Shown here in pieces: positions 1-12,883 of a stretch of 64,000 bases of DNA. Origin of the DNA: Cladocopium goreaui (taxonomy: Eukaryota; Sar; Dinophyceae; Suessiales; Symbiodiniaceae); assembly GCA_947184155.2 (NCBI GenBank), contig CAMXCT020001524.1, positions 375,577-439,576 of the forward strand, written 5' to 3'. The position numbers and the translations under genes were made by a program. How positions within the stretch are numbered: the stretch's first letter is position 1; each line of letters starts with the position of its first letter. Below the pieces are notes generated by a model. The model did no database searches, had not been told where the DNA came from, and was given only the letters and a program-made list of their open reading frames with translations.

Positions 1-178
1 CCATCAGATGGGTTTGGGCTAAGGCGCTAAGCCATTGGATGGTTCTCACTCATGCGCTTCCCTTATTGTCTGTGCTCGAAAGATGGTCTTCGAACACGGG
101 CGCAGATGCTCAAAGTGTCACGCAGGTCGCACAAACCAAGCGCTGCACAGGTTATCGTATGTGCCCCTAAACCTTCGT

Positions 179-231
179 TGTCACGAAAGCTAGCTGTGCT
201 AGCTGAAGTTGCTCTTGCTTTAGCAAGGAAT
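179..231. repeat. dispersed element, copy 1
   Basis: The segment from TCACGAAAGCTAGCT to CTTTAGCAAGG recurs with few changes at about 52813-52863. It contains the inverted pair AGCTAGC...GCTAGCT. No protein is evident. Its identity is unknown; it could be the edge of a transposable element. Confidence 0.5.
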
Positions 232-289
232 AGGCAGGCACCAGGAACGTTGGAAACCCAGCCCCCCCCCTGAGAGGAGATTTCCGGCT

Positions 290-1700
290 GGTAGAGGGTC
301 ATCATCCCCATTTTCATCTTCATCCTCACCCTCCTCATCCTCATCCTCATCCTCATCCTCATCCTCATCCTCATCCTCATCCTTATCCATCATCATCATC
401 ATCATCATCATCATCCTCCTCTTCGTCCTCCTCATCGTTGATCAGCATCCTCATCCCCTGGTCCCCCTGGGCCATTTGTTTCCTGCGGTATAGGGTCGTC
501 CTCTTCAGTATTTCATCTTCAGGACGTCATGTTCAGTAAACCAACCAACAACTCTATAAAATCATCATCGGAAACTTGCCAGCTTCCAAATGATCATAAT
601 TATCTTCCTCCTCCTCCTGCTCCTGGGGATGAGGATGAGGATGAGGATGATGATGAGGGTGTTGTTGATAATGATGATGACGATGATGATGCTGATGATG
701 ACGACGACCTCATCCTCATCCTCATCCTCATCCTCATTATCTTCCTCCTCCTCCTCATCATCATGATCATCATAATCCCCATCGTTCGCAGCATCCACAT
801 CATCACCATCCTCATCATCATCCTTATCATCATCATACATATTTTGCATTGTCTTGAGTCTTGAGCATCTTTATGCAGATTCGGGGTTCCATTTGGGGGG
901 CGTATTTTTTTTGATATTGTGTTTTTTGCTTACAACGCTTGGCGAGAGACGATTTCGGCATTGGGGGGTTTTCGCTTGCTGGACCCAATCGATTTTGCAA
1001 CCCTACAACAGCCCTGCTCATCATAATCATCATCCTCATTTTCATATTCATTCTCATCCTCAGCATCCTCATCATCCTCATAATCCCCATCATCCTCATC
1101 ATCCTCATCATCCTCATCATCCTCTTCGTCCTCATCATCGTCGTCATCAAGTCATTCCTGTTACCATCATTTTCGTCATCATCAGTTTCCTTCATCGTTC
1201 TGGTCAGCAACCTCATTAACATCAAAAGATTTGCAGCAACCCCAGCAACTCCAAAAAACCGGGTGAGACCGTTGCCGCATTCCGACTTCACCTTGCTAAT
1301 CACCCTTTTCGATTACCACCCTACCCCAGCCCTGCTAGCTTTCGTACCTCCCCCCTGGCCTCAAGTGATAGTGGCAAATTTCACTTATTGAGGGAAGTCT
1401 CGAACGAAAGCTTCGTTATCACATCTTCAACTTTCACCTTTTGAGGGAAGCCTATGCGATATTCTTCCTATATGGTGCCAAAATGAAAGTTCCCCCCCAA
1501 ACCTAAAGGGTCGTATCCCTCTATTCTCCCTGTAAGGTGCCATGATAGTTGGGCGGTGTCTCGCTCCAAATTCTGCTCGCTTGTAGCTCCAACATCTGTT
1601 CCCTTGTAACCCCAAAACCATCATCACTCTCATCGTTCTCATCATCATCATCATCGTCGTCGTCGTCGTCGTCGTCGTCATCGTCATCATTTTCAACATC
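290..1700. repeat. ATC/TCCTCA microsatellite tracts
   Basis: Four tracts (about 299-432, 605-772, 1018-1150 and 1620-1695) are built of CAT and TCCTCA-type triplets and hexamers, with GAT-rich stretches on the same strand at 625-705. The reading frames open through them encode runs such as poly-MR, poly-DE or poly-IL and are repeat artefacts. Between the tracts (1200-1600) I see no gene; positions 1390 and 1437 carry two copies of GAGGGAAG. Confidence 0.85.
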
Positions 1701-2031
1701 GATCCCATAGCGCTATCATATAGTCCTGTGCCTGAGCCACGGGACATTATCACACCCCCCACCCCACCCCACTTACAGGGTCATACCCGGAGAAGTATGT
1801 TTCTGTGAGAGTTTAAGGGCGCAGATGATTGGAACTTGCCTCGAAGTTTAGGGGCGCATATGATCGATTTTTAGGTGCGCAGATGGTGAGTGAACCATTC
1901 ATACAACGATGTCATATGATTTTATGCTTTTATGGTTTACGATTTTTGTTGGGAACCAAGGTGTTGGAGGCCCTTAAGGTTGATGCATGTTGATCCGTTT
2001 CCTTAGATTGAGTCATTTTCTGTGGGGCTAG
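1701..2031. other. no gene recognised
   Basis: No exon-like segment or family motif is visible. The bases just before 2032 end in AG and are read as the 3' end of an intron of the ankyrin gene. Confidence 0.5.
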
Positions 2032-2428
2032 GTTTAGCGTCATGAATGGTCACTTTGAAGCCGCGATCGTCTTGGTCAAAGCAGGCACTTGGGGAAGTCA
2101 CGGCAAGCCAGCTCGCGAAATTTGTTGAAGAATGGGCTGCACTCATTTTGGACACATCCAATTTCAAGTACAACCCAGATGAAACATCCAGTTTTATTGA
2201 TCTGCATGTTGTCATCAGCAGTTTTGTCCTTGTTTAGAATCCTAAGTGATGACCCCGGGCCATGTGTTTCACACGCAACGTGCAGGTGCTCGCTTGGACC
2301 TTCGCAATGCCCGTGGCAAAACGGCCTGCGATTTGGCCACAGACATGCAAGCACCTTCGGATCTTGTAGAAGCCTTGTGCGATCAGAAACAAATAGAAAT
2401 CGAGAGAGATCCAATCAGAGCCGCTTAG
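2032..2428 (+). CDS. ankyrin-repeat protein, last two exons (5' part not found)
   Basis: Two exons join in phase. Exon 2032-2084 encodes FSVMNGHFEAAIVLVKAG and exon 2286-2428 encodes ARLDLRNARGKTACDLA followed by a tail ending in TAG at 2426-2428. Across the junction the reading is VLVKAG-ARLDLRNARGKTA, the helix-turn and hairpin pattern of an ankyrin repeat, a protein-interaction module. The 201-bp intron begins GC and ends AG. The C-terminus after the repeat is charged and contains no known domain. The upstream repeats that should start with TPLH were not found in the first 2 kb, so they lie further upstream or are lost. The assignment rests on a single clear repeat. Confidence 0.6.
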
Positions 2429-3107
2429 GACCGGGAGGGTAAAGGCATTGTTGCTGTTTGCTTTTGTTGTTGTATTCGAAGATTGGTGACGGATAGTGAC
2501 CGAATTCTTGCTCACTTGTGACGAGAAGATGCTAGAGCACTTGAGGGAAGATTAGCAGGATTTCCATTTGATGCGAAACAGACATCATTCCCATTTTTCA
2601 TTGAAAAAAACTGATGATTTGTGAGAATTTAGTTGCCCTATGGGTGTCTCATTGTTTTTCTACTCCCACCCCCCATGGTATCCGCACGGTATCCGCATGG
2701 CAGGATGTGACGCTTCCGAGTGAGCCATGGCATGTTGAACGCCAAAGGCGTTTTCTTTGTGCCGGGTAGGTTGGCTTGAGTTGAACGGTCCTGACGTCAG
2801 CAGATCGTTTTTGAACGGTCCTCGGCGGTCCTTGGATCGTTTAAGGCATGACTTAGATTAACAAAAGTCCGGCAGCATTTCGTCATGACATGCTGACCAA
2901 GTAAGAACTTCCAGCAGTTTCGATGCGGGCCAAGTCGCCATGATGGTCACTTTCTTGGTGGAGTTGTTTGTTTTTGTAAGGATATTTACCACTAGATCTC
3001 TGAAGAAAGGTTTTTGGATGCTGCAAATTTAGATGAATTGAGCAGTATCCGAAGGATTTCCATCAATTTCCAATGGTTTTCCCTAACCTTTGTCCACTTT
3101 AAACCAG
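2429..3107. other. no gene recognised
   Basis: Intergenic or intronic sequence. The N-terminal part of the next gene (an alpha/beta hydrolase) should contain an oxyanion-hole HGFG-type motif. I looked for it here in all three + frames and did not see it. Confidence 0.4.
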
Positions 3108-5337
3108 GTTTTTCTCCATGTTTTCGGCTGGACACGGCGCTGAGGTGGTACTAGTGGGGAACTCCTTTGGCAGCCTGATCTCCCTTCTGGCTGCTAGCGA
3201 GCAGCGGCCCAAAGGGTGGCGCGCTTCAACGGTTGGGCCGGTTGGGCCAGATCAGGGCCAGGCTTCGAATTGTCCTATCTGTTTTTCATCCATCACTTGG
3301 TACTAAGACCATTTTGAAGCAGAACTTTATTGAAGTTGTTCTGAACGATTTTCAGCAGCACTTGAACAACTGGGTTGTTTGGAGATGATCCATGGAAGTT
3401 TTGGGTGAGTTGCAAGCAGGATACTTCATCACTCCTGCTGGGACCACAAATTTGGTGGGATTGCAAATTCGTCTTGGGAAGTTTTCTATTTCGCTAATTG
3501 TTACCCTTCATCAATAAGATCATAGCAATTTATCGTTTTTGGTACGTCAACCATCTACAAGCGAGGGTTTTTTCAGCCATCTTTGGTCAAGTTGGCAACC
3601 CTGCCCGAATTTTTCTCGCCAGGATTGTTATGCTGAATTGTGCCGTGGGGATGAACAACAAGAATATGACCCCCGGCAGATCCATGGTGTCTCCGATGGT
3701 CAAATGACACCCCACAGAACTCAAGCAGAACTGTTGAAAAGGGATGAAAAGGGAGTATGTTCAATATGAAGTTTTGGCAGGGGTATAGGCTTGTTCACGG
3801 CGTCTGAAATCATTTTTATCCTTTTTTTGTAACAAATACTCCAAGATTCTGAGATTCTGTGAGCAATGGAGATTCCACACTAGCATGATTGGATAGGTTT
3901 CCATTTTTCGTGGCTCACATACCCATAACTATTCTGGTTCAGATCCCAAATTTCTGGTTAAACGTACACATTTTTTTCGAGTGCTTAATCTGGTGAACTT
4001 CAGTATTATTTTCTGTGGTGAAAATCCCCCAACATTTTTGGTCCCGAGCTGAGGGTGAAGTCGCCCAAGATGAACAACCTGCAGAGGTTTTTCGCCAAAC
4101 TGGCCTTGGGCCTCGTGGAGCCTTGGATATTTGACCCCTTTCTGGATGGCGATAGCCAGGGGAACAACCTTGGTATTTCACGATTTTCAGATTTTTTTCT
4201 GGACCTGGATCTGTAGCTGCATCGCTTCCAAAAGCCAAAGTGCCAGTGATTTTTGTTCAACCAGCTTTGCGGATCGGCGAAGTTGCGAATTGAGGACCTC
4301 ATTTTCAGGTCTCCGATCTTGGATGCAGCCTTCAAATCCTTCGCAAACAAAGAACAGGCACCACTTTCCAGCTGGTTTTAGATCAGCTCCGCTGATCAAG
4401 TAGCGTTGTGGCACCCTGATCTTCTTTATTGTGGTATTGTTTCAAGAGCTACTTAACCCATTAATTCAATCTGTGCAGGTACCCAGGCAGCCATTTTTTT
4501 TAACCACCGTGCCATGGTGAGTGGAAATGGAAATCCCTAATGCCTTCAGAAATCAAACATTGCTAAGTGCGCATGAGTTCATGCAATCAGAGTGAATCTG
4601 CAGATGCACACACACACACATGCACATAAAGCACACATATACAGTTTTAAAGTGTTACATCTATCTATTTACAGTCCAGTGATATATGTGTATATATGCG
4701 CATGATATGTAGATATATCTTATGTACATATCCATTATGCACACATATGACACATACATATCGAGACACATGCATTCAGTCAATCCATCTATATATACAC
4801 GAACGTTCTGTGTACAAATAAGTCTAGGTGTGGCAATGTGTACACACACATATAATATGTATATATATATATGTATACATATACATATATATATACATTT
4901 ATGTATACATACATATATATATATATATACATACACGTACATATGTATATACACATACATATGTATCTATATATATATATACATATATATATATATTTAT
5001 TTTCATACATGCATACATGCATCCATGCATCCATGCATGCATGCATATACATGCATACATGCATACATGCATACATGCATACATGCATACATGCATACAT
5101 GCATACATGCATACATACAGACATACATTCACACACACACATAATCCATCCATCCATCCATCCATGCATGCATGCATGCATGCACATACAGTTACATACA
5201 TACATACGTACGTACGTACATACACCCACATACATACATACATACAGACAGACAGACACACATACGTACGTACGTACATACACCCACATACATACATACA
5301 TACAGACAGACAGACGGACAGACAGACGGACAGACAC

Positions 5338-5368
<31 letters not shown>

Positions 5369-5461
5369 TACATATACATACACATACACATACACATACA
5401 CATAGATACATAGATACATAGATACATAGATAGATACATAGATACATAGATACATAGATAC

Positions 5462-5496
<35 letters not shown>

Positions 5497-5514
5497 CATA
5501 CATACATACATACA

Positions 5515-5545
<31 letters not shown>

Positions 5546-8203
5546 CTTTACTCATATATGTACTATAATGTATATTTATATACATCTATATTTACAGTTC
5601 GATTTCCATCTATAACTATATATACATGTATCTATCTCTATGTATCTTCATCCATCTCTCTCTCTCTCTCTTTCTCTAAGATGTAGTTTTGTCCATGCAA
5701 CACCTCTCTATCTCTCTCTGTACAAAGATGTATGTACACATAAGATATTATTGTCTAGGGGTCAATGAAACCACTGTCATCCCAAACATTGCAGGTCTCT
5801 GCACTGCTGAAGAATCTGTATCCCACGAATCCTGCAGCAGTGGATGATGAGCTGGCTGAAGGCTTTGAGACTCGGCAATGAAGACACCGCAGGTGCGCCA
5901 GCTGGGTTTTTCTCTAAAATTGGTCTGTCTGAAAATGGGGTATACCTCCCAAAAGGCAATTTTGATAGCGAAAATGATGATGAACTAGTGGATGGAATGG
6001 GGTACCCGATCTTCAGACAAACCCAAAATTGGGGTTTCAACATTTTCGACCATGAAAAACATGAAAAAGACCTGGGGGTCTATTTTGCAACCAACTGCCG
6101 AAGTTGACCAAGCTTTCGCTGAAATTTCAGACTTGAACCCCAAAAAAATAGGCCGTGATTCCCAAACAAACCAGATATTCTGTAGAAACCATGGGCATAT
6201 GACCGAAACATCGACCACATTACGACGTTTTTTCACCGTCCTAAGGTCCAACCCTCCCAAACACCTGGAGCGTTGGATGTGCTGCGGCAGATCTACACTG
6301 GAAATCCTGGACCGAGTCAGAGCTCAAAAAATGCGGGCGTTGGTCCAAATTGTACATGGGAAATGATGGTTCTATGGGAGAACTATGGGAGATCAATTGA
6401 TTTGTGTATTTGTCTTCGAAAAAATGGGGGAACAACCCATTCCAATGGTTTATCATCATCATTATCTTCTATTGGCCATTGGGGGTATACTGCATTCTCA
6501 GACACACTCGACTGGGGAAAGGTGATCCAACATTTGATCGCAAAATTTGATCCACAGTTAACACGCCAATTTTATGCAGTTTTTGTTCTGTTGGTCTTGA
6601 TTTTTGGGGTGGATGTAAAGTGGATGTATGATTCTACCTTGGATTTCTCAGCAACAGGAGGTGTGAAGCGTCTTTTGGAGAAGTTTTCCAGGCAGAGTGA
6701 ACATTGGGAAGCTGTGAAACTTAGGGTTTCAATGATTTTGCAGAGTTTTTTTAAAATTGTTATTTTGGAATTCCAGCACCAAATGATCCGGTAGAGTTGC
6801 CAAGGACGCCCATGGAGATTCTGGCTGGGGGCCGTATGGCGGATCTGCCTATGAAGGCATGGTCATTGGTGACGGCGGGGCTCCGATTCTGTTGATGACA
6901 CCGGATGACACCGGATGACACCGGATGAAACTTGATGAGATTTTGCAATGCCAAGATCATTTCGCCGGGTGGAGATTTTTCTCAACATCTGAGATGCCAA
7001 ATCTCAGGTGATTTGGGGAGATCAGGATACATTGACTCCGATCAAAGGCTGGAGACTGTTGAAGTTATTCCAATTTGATACAAAAAGGCCACCCCAAAAT
7101 AGATGAGGAAAGCATAGGAAAACACAGTCTATCACTATTTCAGTTGGATTTTCAGTGTGGTACCGTTTTTTGGGGTTGCTGTACTCAAGATGATTTTGTG
7201 GCATTGGGTGTCTGGACTTTTTGAGAAGAAACGATGCAGTGGCGATCTCATGACTTGTGCATGGAAGGGCTGAGAAGATACATGCCAAGAGATGCTCGTA
7301 GGATGGATTTATTTTGTGCGAAAGAAGGGGTGGCTTAAACTATGTTAAACAAAAGTATGTAAACATATGCTTAAGGATGCTAAACTATGTTATATAAAAT
7401 GATTGAACACCCCAAAAAACTATGGAAGTTCCAACCCGAAAAACGACCCACCCTGGCCCAGTGCCCTATTTTTGACCACAGGAGATGTGGGCAGTTTCCT
7501 CACAGAACAGGCCAAGGACCGTACGCTGGGATGATGATCCCCAATGACTAGATACCATCTTTCAAGGGATGGCTCAACCACCACTCAACTACTCCACTGT
7601 GAACATTCATTGTTTTTCAATCAAAACCATCAAAAACTTCCGTTTGTGTGGTGTCACTTTATTTCCGGCAGTTCAAACAGTTTATTACCGGTGCCAACTG
7701 CTGCAACTGGTTGACGGAGGAGCGAAGTTCCATTGACTTTGAAATCATCTCAGCGGGACACCTGCCGCATGATGAGAATCCCGAGGCTGTGAACAAGGCG
7801 TGGCCGGTGTGGCATCGCTGTGGCATCACTGTGCGCATGCAGGGACTGCCTCGGAAGACAGGAACAATGGTAGCTGGGGTAAATACATGTAATACATGTA
7901 TGTATATGATACATATACACGATTACACACATACATACCTATGCAAGAGTACAGGCACAGATCATACGGAGACTGCGTGAAGAATCTGCCACATTCTTGT
8001 ATCGCAAAGGTCAAAAACTTAGCAAACCCAGCTTTTTGGTACTGTATCTATGACTTGTTGTATGGGTGTATGTACCACCAATTATTATACGAATCATCCC
8101 AATCTTTCTGACGCACCCTATTCTTCTGTAGATGCAGCTGAACTTTGGTGCTCAGGCAGTTCTCGCATGGCTCGCCAAAGAGCCATGGAGGCGTGGCTGG
8201 TAG
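3108..8203 (+). CDS. alpha/beta-hydrolase, chloroplast CLD1/MenH-like type (5' end missing)
   Basis: Exons read as: 3108-3215 (EVVLVGNSFGSLISLLAA, nucleophile elbow GNSFG with the catalytic Ser); 4054-4150 (KSPKMNNLQRFFAKLALG); 5795-5866 (LLKNLYPTNPAAVDDELAE); 6246 to about 6320 (PGALDVLRQIYTGNPGPS); 7672 to 7797 or 7878 (ISAGHLPHDENPEAVN, catalytic His); and 8132-8203 (VLAWLAKEPWRRGW, stop). The motif order GNSxG, VYxNxxxVDDELVE, PGALDVF..TGxPGP, GHxPHDExPExVN is that of plant and algal plastid hydrolases related to chlorophyll dephytylase; substrate unknown. Introns at 4151 and 5867 begin GA, and the last may begin GC at 7798. The exon with the catalytic Asp (between 6320 and 7672) was not resolved; 6795-6895 is an open candidate. 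The residues expected just after RPK at 3215 are missing, so an exon may be overlooked. Confidence 0.75.
4187..4414 (-). other. antisense open frame with coiled-coil-like sequence
   Basis: Inside a hydrolase intron, the minus strand reads ENEVLNSQLRRSAKLVEQK and LALWLLEAMQLQIQVQKK, amphipathic and rich in Leu, Gln and Glu, then a stop. It resembles a coiled-coil exon, but nothing around it supports a gene on this strand. Confidence 0.2.
4600..5560. repeat. CA/TA, CATG, CAGA and GATA microsatellite block
   Basis: About 1 kb of alternating purine-pyrimidine and tetranucleotide repeats: TATATACA to about 4990, CATGCATA 5005-5110, CATC/CATG 5145-5185, CGTACGTA and CAGA 5205-5330, CACATA 5335-5405, then GATACATA/GATA to 5540. 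It lies in the hydrolase intron 4151-5794. The long open frames through it on both strands (poly-YI, CMYV) are artefacts. Confidence 0.9.
5924..6024. mobile_element. MITE family 2, copy 1
   Basis: A palindromic element of about 100 bp. The left end GTCTGTCTGAAAATGGGGTA and the right end GGGGTACCCGATCTTCAGAC are imperfect inverted repeats. It lies in the hydrolase intron 5867-6245. No coding capacity; presumably non-autonomous. Confidence 0.7.
6409..6508. mobile_element. MITE family 2, copy 2
   Basis: A diverged copy: left end TTGTCTTCGAAAAAATGGGG, right end GGGGGTATACTGCATTCTCA followed by GACA. It lies in the next hydrolase intron. Confidence 0.6.
6800..7670. other. intron sequence with one unresolved exon candidate
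   Basis: 6795-6895 is open (TPMEILAGGRMADLPMKAWS in one frame) and could be the missing hydrolase exon. The rest (6960-7670) shows no exon. GATGACACCG is repeated three times at 6895-6928. Confidence 0.3.
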
Positions 8204-8639
8204 CAGGGTCGCCAACGCCGGCTTCTATGCCGGGATGTGGGTTGAATCAGGAGGAATCGCTGTGGGAGTTTCTGTCTCAGCCAGGTCCAGCTGATGCCGA
8301 AGATCAGCGAAAGTGGGAAAAAGACGACAGATGTGACGATGGGTTTGGTTGGAAAGTCCCAACTGGAAGTGGGGATCCTTTAGGGATATGTCGGATATGT
8401 GGTATTGTGCCTTCTTGGAAGTTTTGGTAAGCTTTTTCCAGGGAATCCAAACTGCTAGTGAAGTTGTTCGGCCAATTTATTTTGAATCATTCAGCCACAA
8501 CCTTTTTCCAAGGAAAAGACAGTTGCGACGATGATTGGTCAACCTTTTTTTGGGCTCCCAAATACGGAAATCCAATTGTTGATTTATGTCTTTTTTGTTT
8601 TTTTCCAGGATAGTTGAGGATTTTTGATGCTGTGCCCAG

Positions 8640-11600
8640 GTGCAAAGTGGCCTGACTGCGGGCTTCAAAAGTTGCCTGGCCGTGCTGGCCGGTGCCAGGT
8701 GGGATCCCCCAATGAACCATAAAAAGGCTGGCGATTTTCGATTCATCCCTAAGGTATACCCCCAGAATAAGCCACAAGAATTGGGGATGGTTTGGTGTTG
8801 TGGATCTCCCCTTATACTTTTCACTTGGTTGGGGACTTTTGAGCCGGCCTTTTGTGTTGCGGGTTTGCCTGCCAGGGTGCTCAGAAGTCGTGGCTACTCT
8901 GTGAGAAGAAAAGGTCAAGGGCTGAAAAAGATGGAGCATGTCATCGGTTATACGGATGAGCAAAGCCCAAAACCTCTGTTGGTTGAGGGTTGCCTGGGTA
9001 TGCCTCAAAATGGGGGGATACCTTCAACCTTAGGGTTCATCATGAGTTTCCTGACTCAAATGGCATTGTGGTATCTAAGTATATTGAGACAACTCCATAT
9101 TGTGCTAAGTCATTTGATGGGGCTCACTGCGAGCCACTATGCGAATCCCGCATCCCATTGGATCAAGTCTGGGGAACTTTATCAACAGGAAATGATCCAA
9201 AGGCTGGGAAATTGTGATAGACATGTCCGGTGATGCACTGCCAAGGTCAAAGTGACATCTCGCAAATTGATTTTAGAGTTGGAGAGATCAAGAGGCTGTT
9301 GCCTCAGCGTGCGGACGTGGTCAAGAACCAGTGCTCCGAAAAAAAGTTGCGTGCGTATATATATTATATAATATATATAATATATATATATATGTACACA
9401 TGATAGTTTATTGTTATCTTTGAATATCTTTGAAATGACTCAAATCTGCAGGTCGCTAGGGCTTCAATTTTCACGCCTGGTCCATCCTCACATGTCTTTG
9501 AATCACGCGGACTTGCGGTTCCTTTGAGTTTGGACACGATTAGAATCAAGGATTGGCAGAAGAAATGAACGAAATGACAAAGTCTTTGCATCCCATTGTC
9601 AGGGAAACTTGACTGGAGCTCAACTCTCGCTCATTTTGGTGAGATTCCCCTTTCATATCCCCCATAGAATTAGTCATTAGTCGATGGGAACACTTATAGG
9701 ACCCTCTATATTTGGGGGTAACAAGAAAATGATTCACAAAGCAAACATATATCCCCAGCACCGTTTCCACTCCAAGTTGTGAGAAGCACCCAGAGTCGGA
9801 CAAATTGCTTGTGGAGCAGATCGATATTGGAGAGGAGGTCGGAAAGGGTTGAGCCGTCCGGATGAGTTTTACCACGAAAAATGTCGAACTTGGGATCAGC
9901 AAAAAATGGGCATGTTGGAACCCCACAGAACAAGGATGAATGGATACATATTTTACATGGAGATACCAGTTAATTGGATAGTTTCCGGTGGGGTTTTGCT
10001 CCAGCTTCAGTCGAAGGCTCCTCGACAGATTTGCTCAGGGATTGGAAAGCTGTGGGGCCCAGTGGGAGCGGCGAAGTCCCAGGGGAGATGACAAATCATG
10101 AGGACCGGGATTGAAACGTGCACAAAAAATGAGGATTTTGACGATCCGGAAATGGGCGCTTGGATTCCAACCATAAACTTCCTGGCCGGAAAGACAATAA
10201 ACCACTGTGTCCCTACATGGAGGTAAGAAGTAGTTGAGTTCGACAAAAACGTTTCAAGGTACCACAGCTTTCAATATTAGAGACCTATGAGATGGCCGTA
10301 GGTCAAAACTTCAGTGGACCTTTGTCGGGACCGAGGTTCTTCGACCCCGAACAGGTGGTGGGAAAAAGAGTGGTCATAGTGTTCGGAATCTCAGGTGACC
10401 ATGACTTGTCTTGGGAGAAATCTGACCTGGTGATGAATTGATGTAGCTGTCTTGGGAAGCGTTTCACACAGGTGAGATGGCCACAAACTGCAAGGGGTGT
10501 GTTGTTCGCGATGGCACTTGCCGACAGAAAGTTCCTTGCTGTGATAGTCAGTTGCATGGAGAGTTGATTGGTATAAGTTTTTTTGTAGCTGGATCAGACT
10601 GGTTGAGCGTTGTAACAGTGCAAGCACCATTGCTTGAGGCAGCAAGTCGCTTGGCTTCTGCTTGCTTGTCGCAAAACTTTAGCTGATCAAATATCAAGAC
10701 TGTTCATTCAATAGAGAGGACTTCATTGATTTTTATAGATTTTCCATAGTTTTCCCATATTTTTGAGATGTTTTTTCCGACTAAAAGGTATAATTTCCCA
10801 GCCATTTGACTGAGCAGATGGACACATCCCAACACTTCAGGTCCAACCTGAAGGCTCGTAAGATGGCCGGCACCGTCCCTTGGTCTGCAATGTGGGCCCT
10901 GATGTTTATTCACCGTCGCTTCGCGACGAAAACCGCCCGCACCAAGTGTAATGGATTCGGGAAGTCTAAGGAGTTCGTCGTGCTTCAGACTTGTGTTCCC
11001 TGTGTTGGGCTTATATGGAGCTCCGTATGAGGCTATCTTGGCCCCGTATGAGGGTATGTTGGCCCCATTTGAGGCTATGTTGGCCCCATGTGAGCCTATC
11101 TTAGGCTCATGTTGGGCCTATGTTGGGCCTATCTTGACCCATTTTTGGCCTATATTGGCCCAGATCAAGAATTTTGACCCCTTTTGAAAAACATGCAAAA
11201 ACAATCAAAGCCCCCCAAGCTAAAGCTTATTAGCTATAATGCAATTGCTAACGGTTCACGCAGGCACACAAAAAACGCCTCGGCACCTTCGGTGCGGGCA
11301 GATTTTAATCTTCGAAACTTTTTTCTGGATGTTTCTTGGTGATTCCGCATTCCTCATAATTTTTGAGCACCCAAAGGTGTTGTACATATCTCAAACTCAT
11401 GGCTTGGATCTTGCTTTTGAACATGTTCAAGACTGGTTGAGCCCGTGATGTCGACCTGTCATTTTGCGATGACATGATGGTTCAAGTCAAGTGCATGAAA
11501 CCTTCTGGGTGAAAGGTTCACTGCATATCAGGAGTCAAACCCCCTTATATACCAATGCACGGCTTGACTCCGACTTGGCATTGTGGCATTTGGCTGGCTC

Positions 11601-12883
11601 AAAATTGGGCACCCCAAGGCTACAACGAAGCTAAAATGAATAGTGTGTCTGGGGACCCCAAAACCAATTTTCCTTTCCTATCAATGAAAAGCAACTTTCC
11701 AATGGTTCCTTAGATTGGATGGGGGAGAATGGACAGGTCTCCACATCAGAATGATATAGTGGATGATGATTCATAAGGGACATAATGGGAAAAATAATGG
11801 CTACTGGCTACACAAAAGCAATGTCATAAGAATATGATGAGAATTTTTGATGACAGAACGAATGGATTCCTCTTAACCTTTTCCCTTACTGTAAGCTGCC
11901 CGAACGGTTTTCCAAATGGTCTGAGGCTTCGGAGGGTATGCTGCTCTGTGTCAGCCTGGCCTTCGATTTTGAAGCTCATCGGGTGGTTTCAACAAAGCTT
12001 TTTTGAAGTGTGCATCGCAGGAAATCCATGCCGCATAGAAGCAGGTTGAATTTGGGTCCCACATTTAATTTGATCCTTGTTTTCATCCGAATTTTTGGAG
12101 CTAAAATTTGCGGGGTCATTTGGTAATCACACCCTGGTCCCGTTTTCCATCGGAGAAAAAACATATGTAAACGAGTGCCACTTGGCGACTTCTAGAGTCT
12201 AGAGAGCCAAGTTAGACCACCAGATCTACCAGAGGGTATTTTGGCGCCAGGCCTCAAAGAGAGACGGAGAGGAAGAGGAGTTAAGTGCGTTGAACTTGGT
12301 GGAGGCCAGGGTCAAAATTGCTAAAATCTGTTACAGCAAAATCATCCCTTCCCCCCATTTCGGCAGAAGAAAACAACCAATCAACCTGCCATTGAGCACG
12401 ATGTACCCAGAAATGCGGTTTCGGATCAGGATTTGCTCAATGGCGGGATCGTGACTCCCAACCACTCAGCTGGTAATGTGGGCAACCGTGCCATAAACCT
12501 CTGGGGATGATAAATTATATGATATTTATCCATGATATTATGATATATCATGTGTCTATCAGCACCCATTCCTGTTAAGTCAACGGGGGACTGCTTACGG
12601 TCTCGGGTTTTAGCCCCTTACAAGAACAATCCTGTTGAGTATCCTTAACGTTTCTGTGACCACCACTAATAGACTAAGACTTTGTGTCTTTTTTTGTGGA
12701 GAAGGAAGGAATTTATCCAAGGTTGACTGTTTAGCCAATCTGCACACTTGACTTAGTCAATCTCCCAGTTTACTTGCATATATACCCCTGTTATCTCTCA
12801 GCTTTATATCATTTCATGGCTAGCTACATTCATCATTGAAGGCCCCTGAGGGCGCGCCCATTGGTGAGCGTGTGGTGGCAGGG
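8640..12883 (+). CDS. EMAPII/AIMP1-type tRNA-binding-domain protein (tentative)
   Basis: Exons joined in phase: 8640-8698 (QSGLTAGFKSCLAVLAGA), 8876-8913 (VLRSRGYSVRRK), 9246-9350 (SDISQIDFRVGEIKRLLPQR), 10011-10067 (SKAPRQICSGIGKLWGPVG), 10818 to about 10950 (SNLKARKMAGTVPWSAM) and 12842-12883 (APEGAPIGERVVAG). In order these match the landmarks of the EMAPII domain: LDxRVGxI near the start, RxxxSGL, NLKxxKMxGxxSxGM, and PPEGAxxGERV. This OB-fold binds tRNA and is found in AIMP1, Arc1p and the C-terminus of some tRNA synthetases. Any synthetase part would lie outside these exons. The intron after 10067 starts GC. The 3' end is not found; 15364-15451 may be a later exon. Each match alone is weak; their order carries the call. 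Confidence 0.5.
10470..10690 (+). other. open exon-like segments inside an intron
   Basis: 10473-10568 (RGVLFAMALADRKFLAVIV in one frame, a Cys-rich reading in another) and 10589-10685 (SDWLSVVTVQAPLLEAAS) are open between plausible acceptor sites. The flanking EMAPII-like exons join in phase without them, so they may be intronic or belong to another transcript. Confidence 0.25.
11035..11165. repeat. degenerate tandem repeat with GGCCCCAT/TATGTTGG core
   Basis: About six imperfect units of roughly 20-23 bp containing TATGTTGGCCCCAT, GAGGCTA or TGGGCC. It lies in the intron downstream of the NLKARKM exon. Confidence 0.7.
11170..12841. other. long intron, no further exon recognised
   Basis: I read both strands and found no family motif. 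A solitary MITE family 1 end (CTACCAGAGGGTA) is at about 12227-12239. Confidence 0.4.

Noticed and set aside
4661-5585. Open frames of up to 248 codons on both strands in the CATA/CATG block
   Set aside because: Tetranucleotide repeats stay open in all frames; the composition (Tyr, Ile, Met, Cys, His only) is a repeat artefact.
5867-5925. Apparent frameshift in the hydrolase after DELAEGF
   Set aside because: A GA-AG intron from 5867 to 6245 restores VDDELAEGF-VQPSQTPGALDV, so no frameshift is needed.
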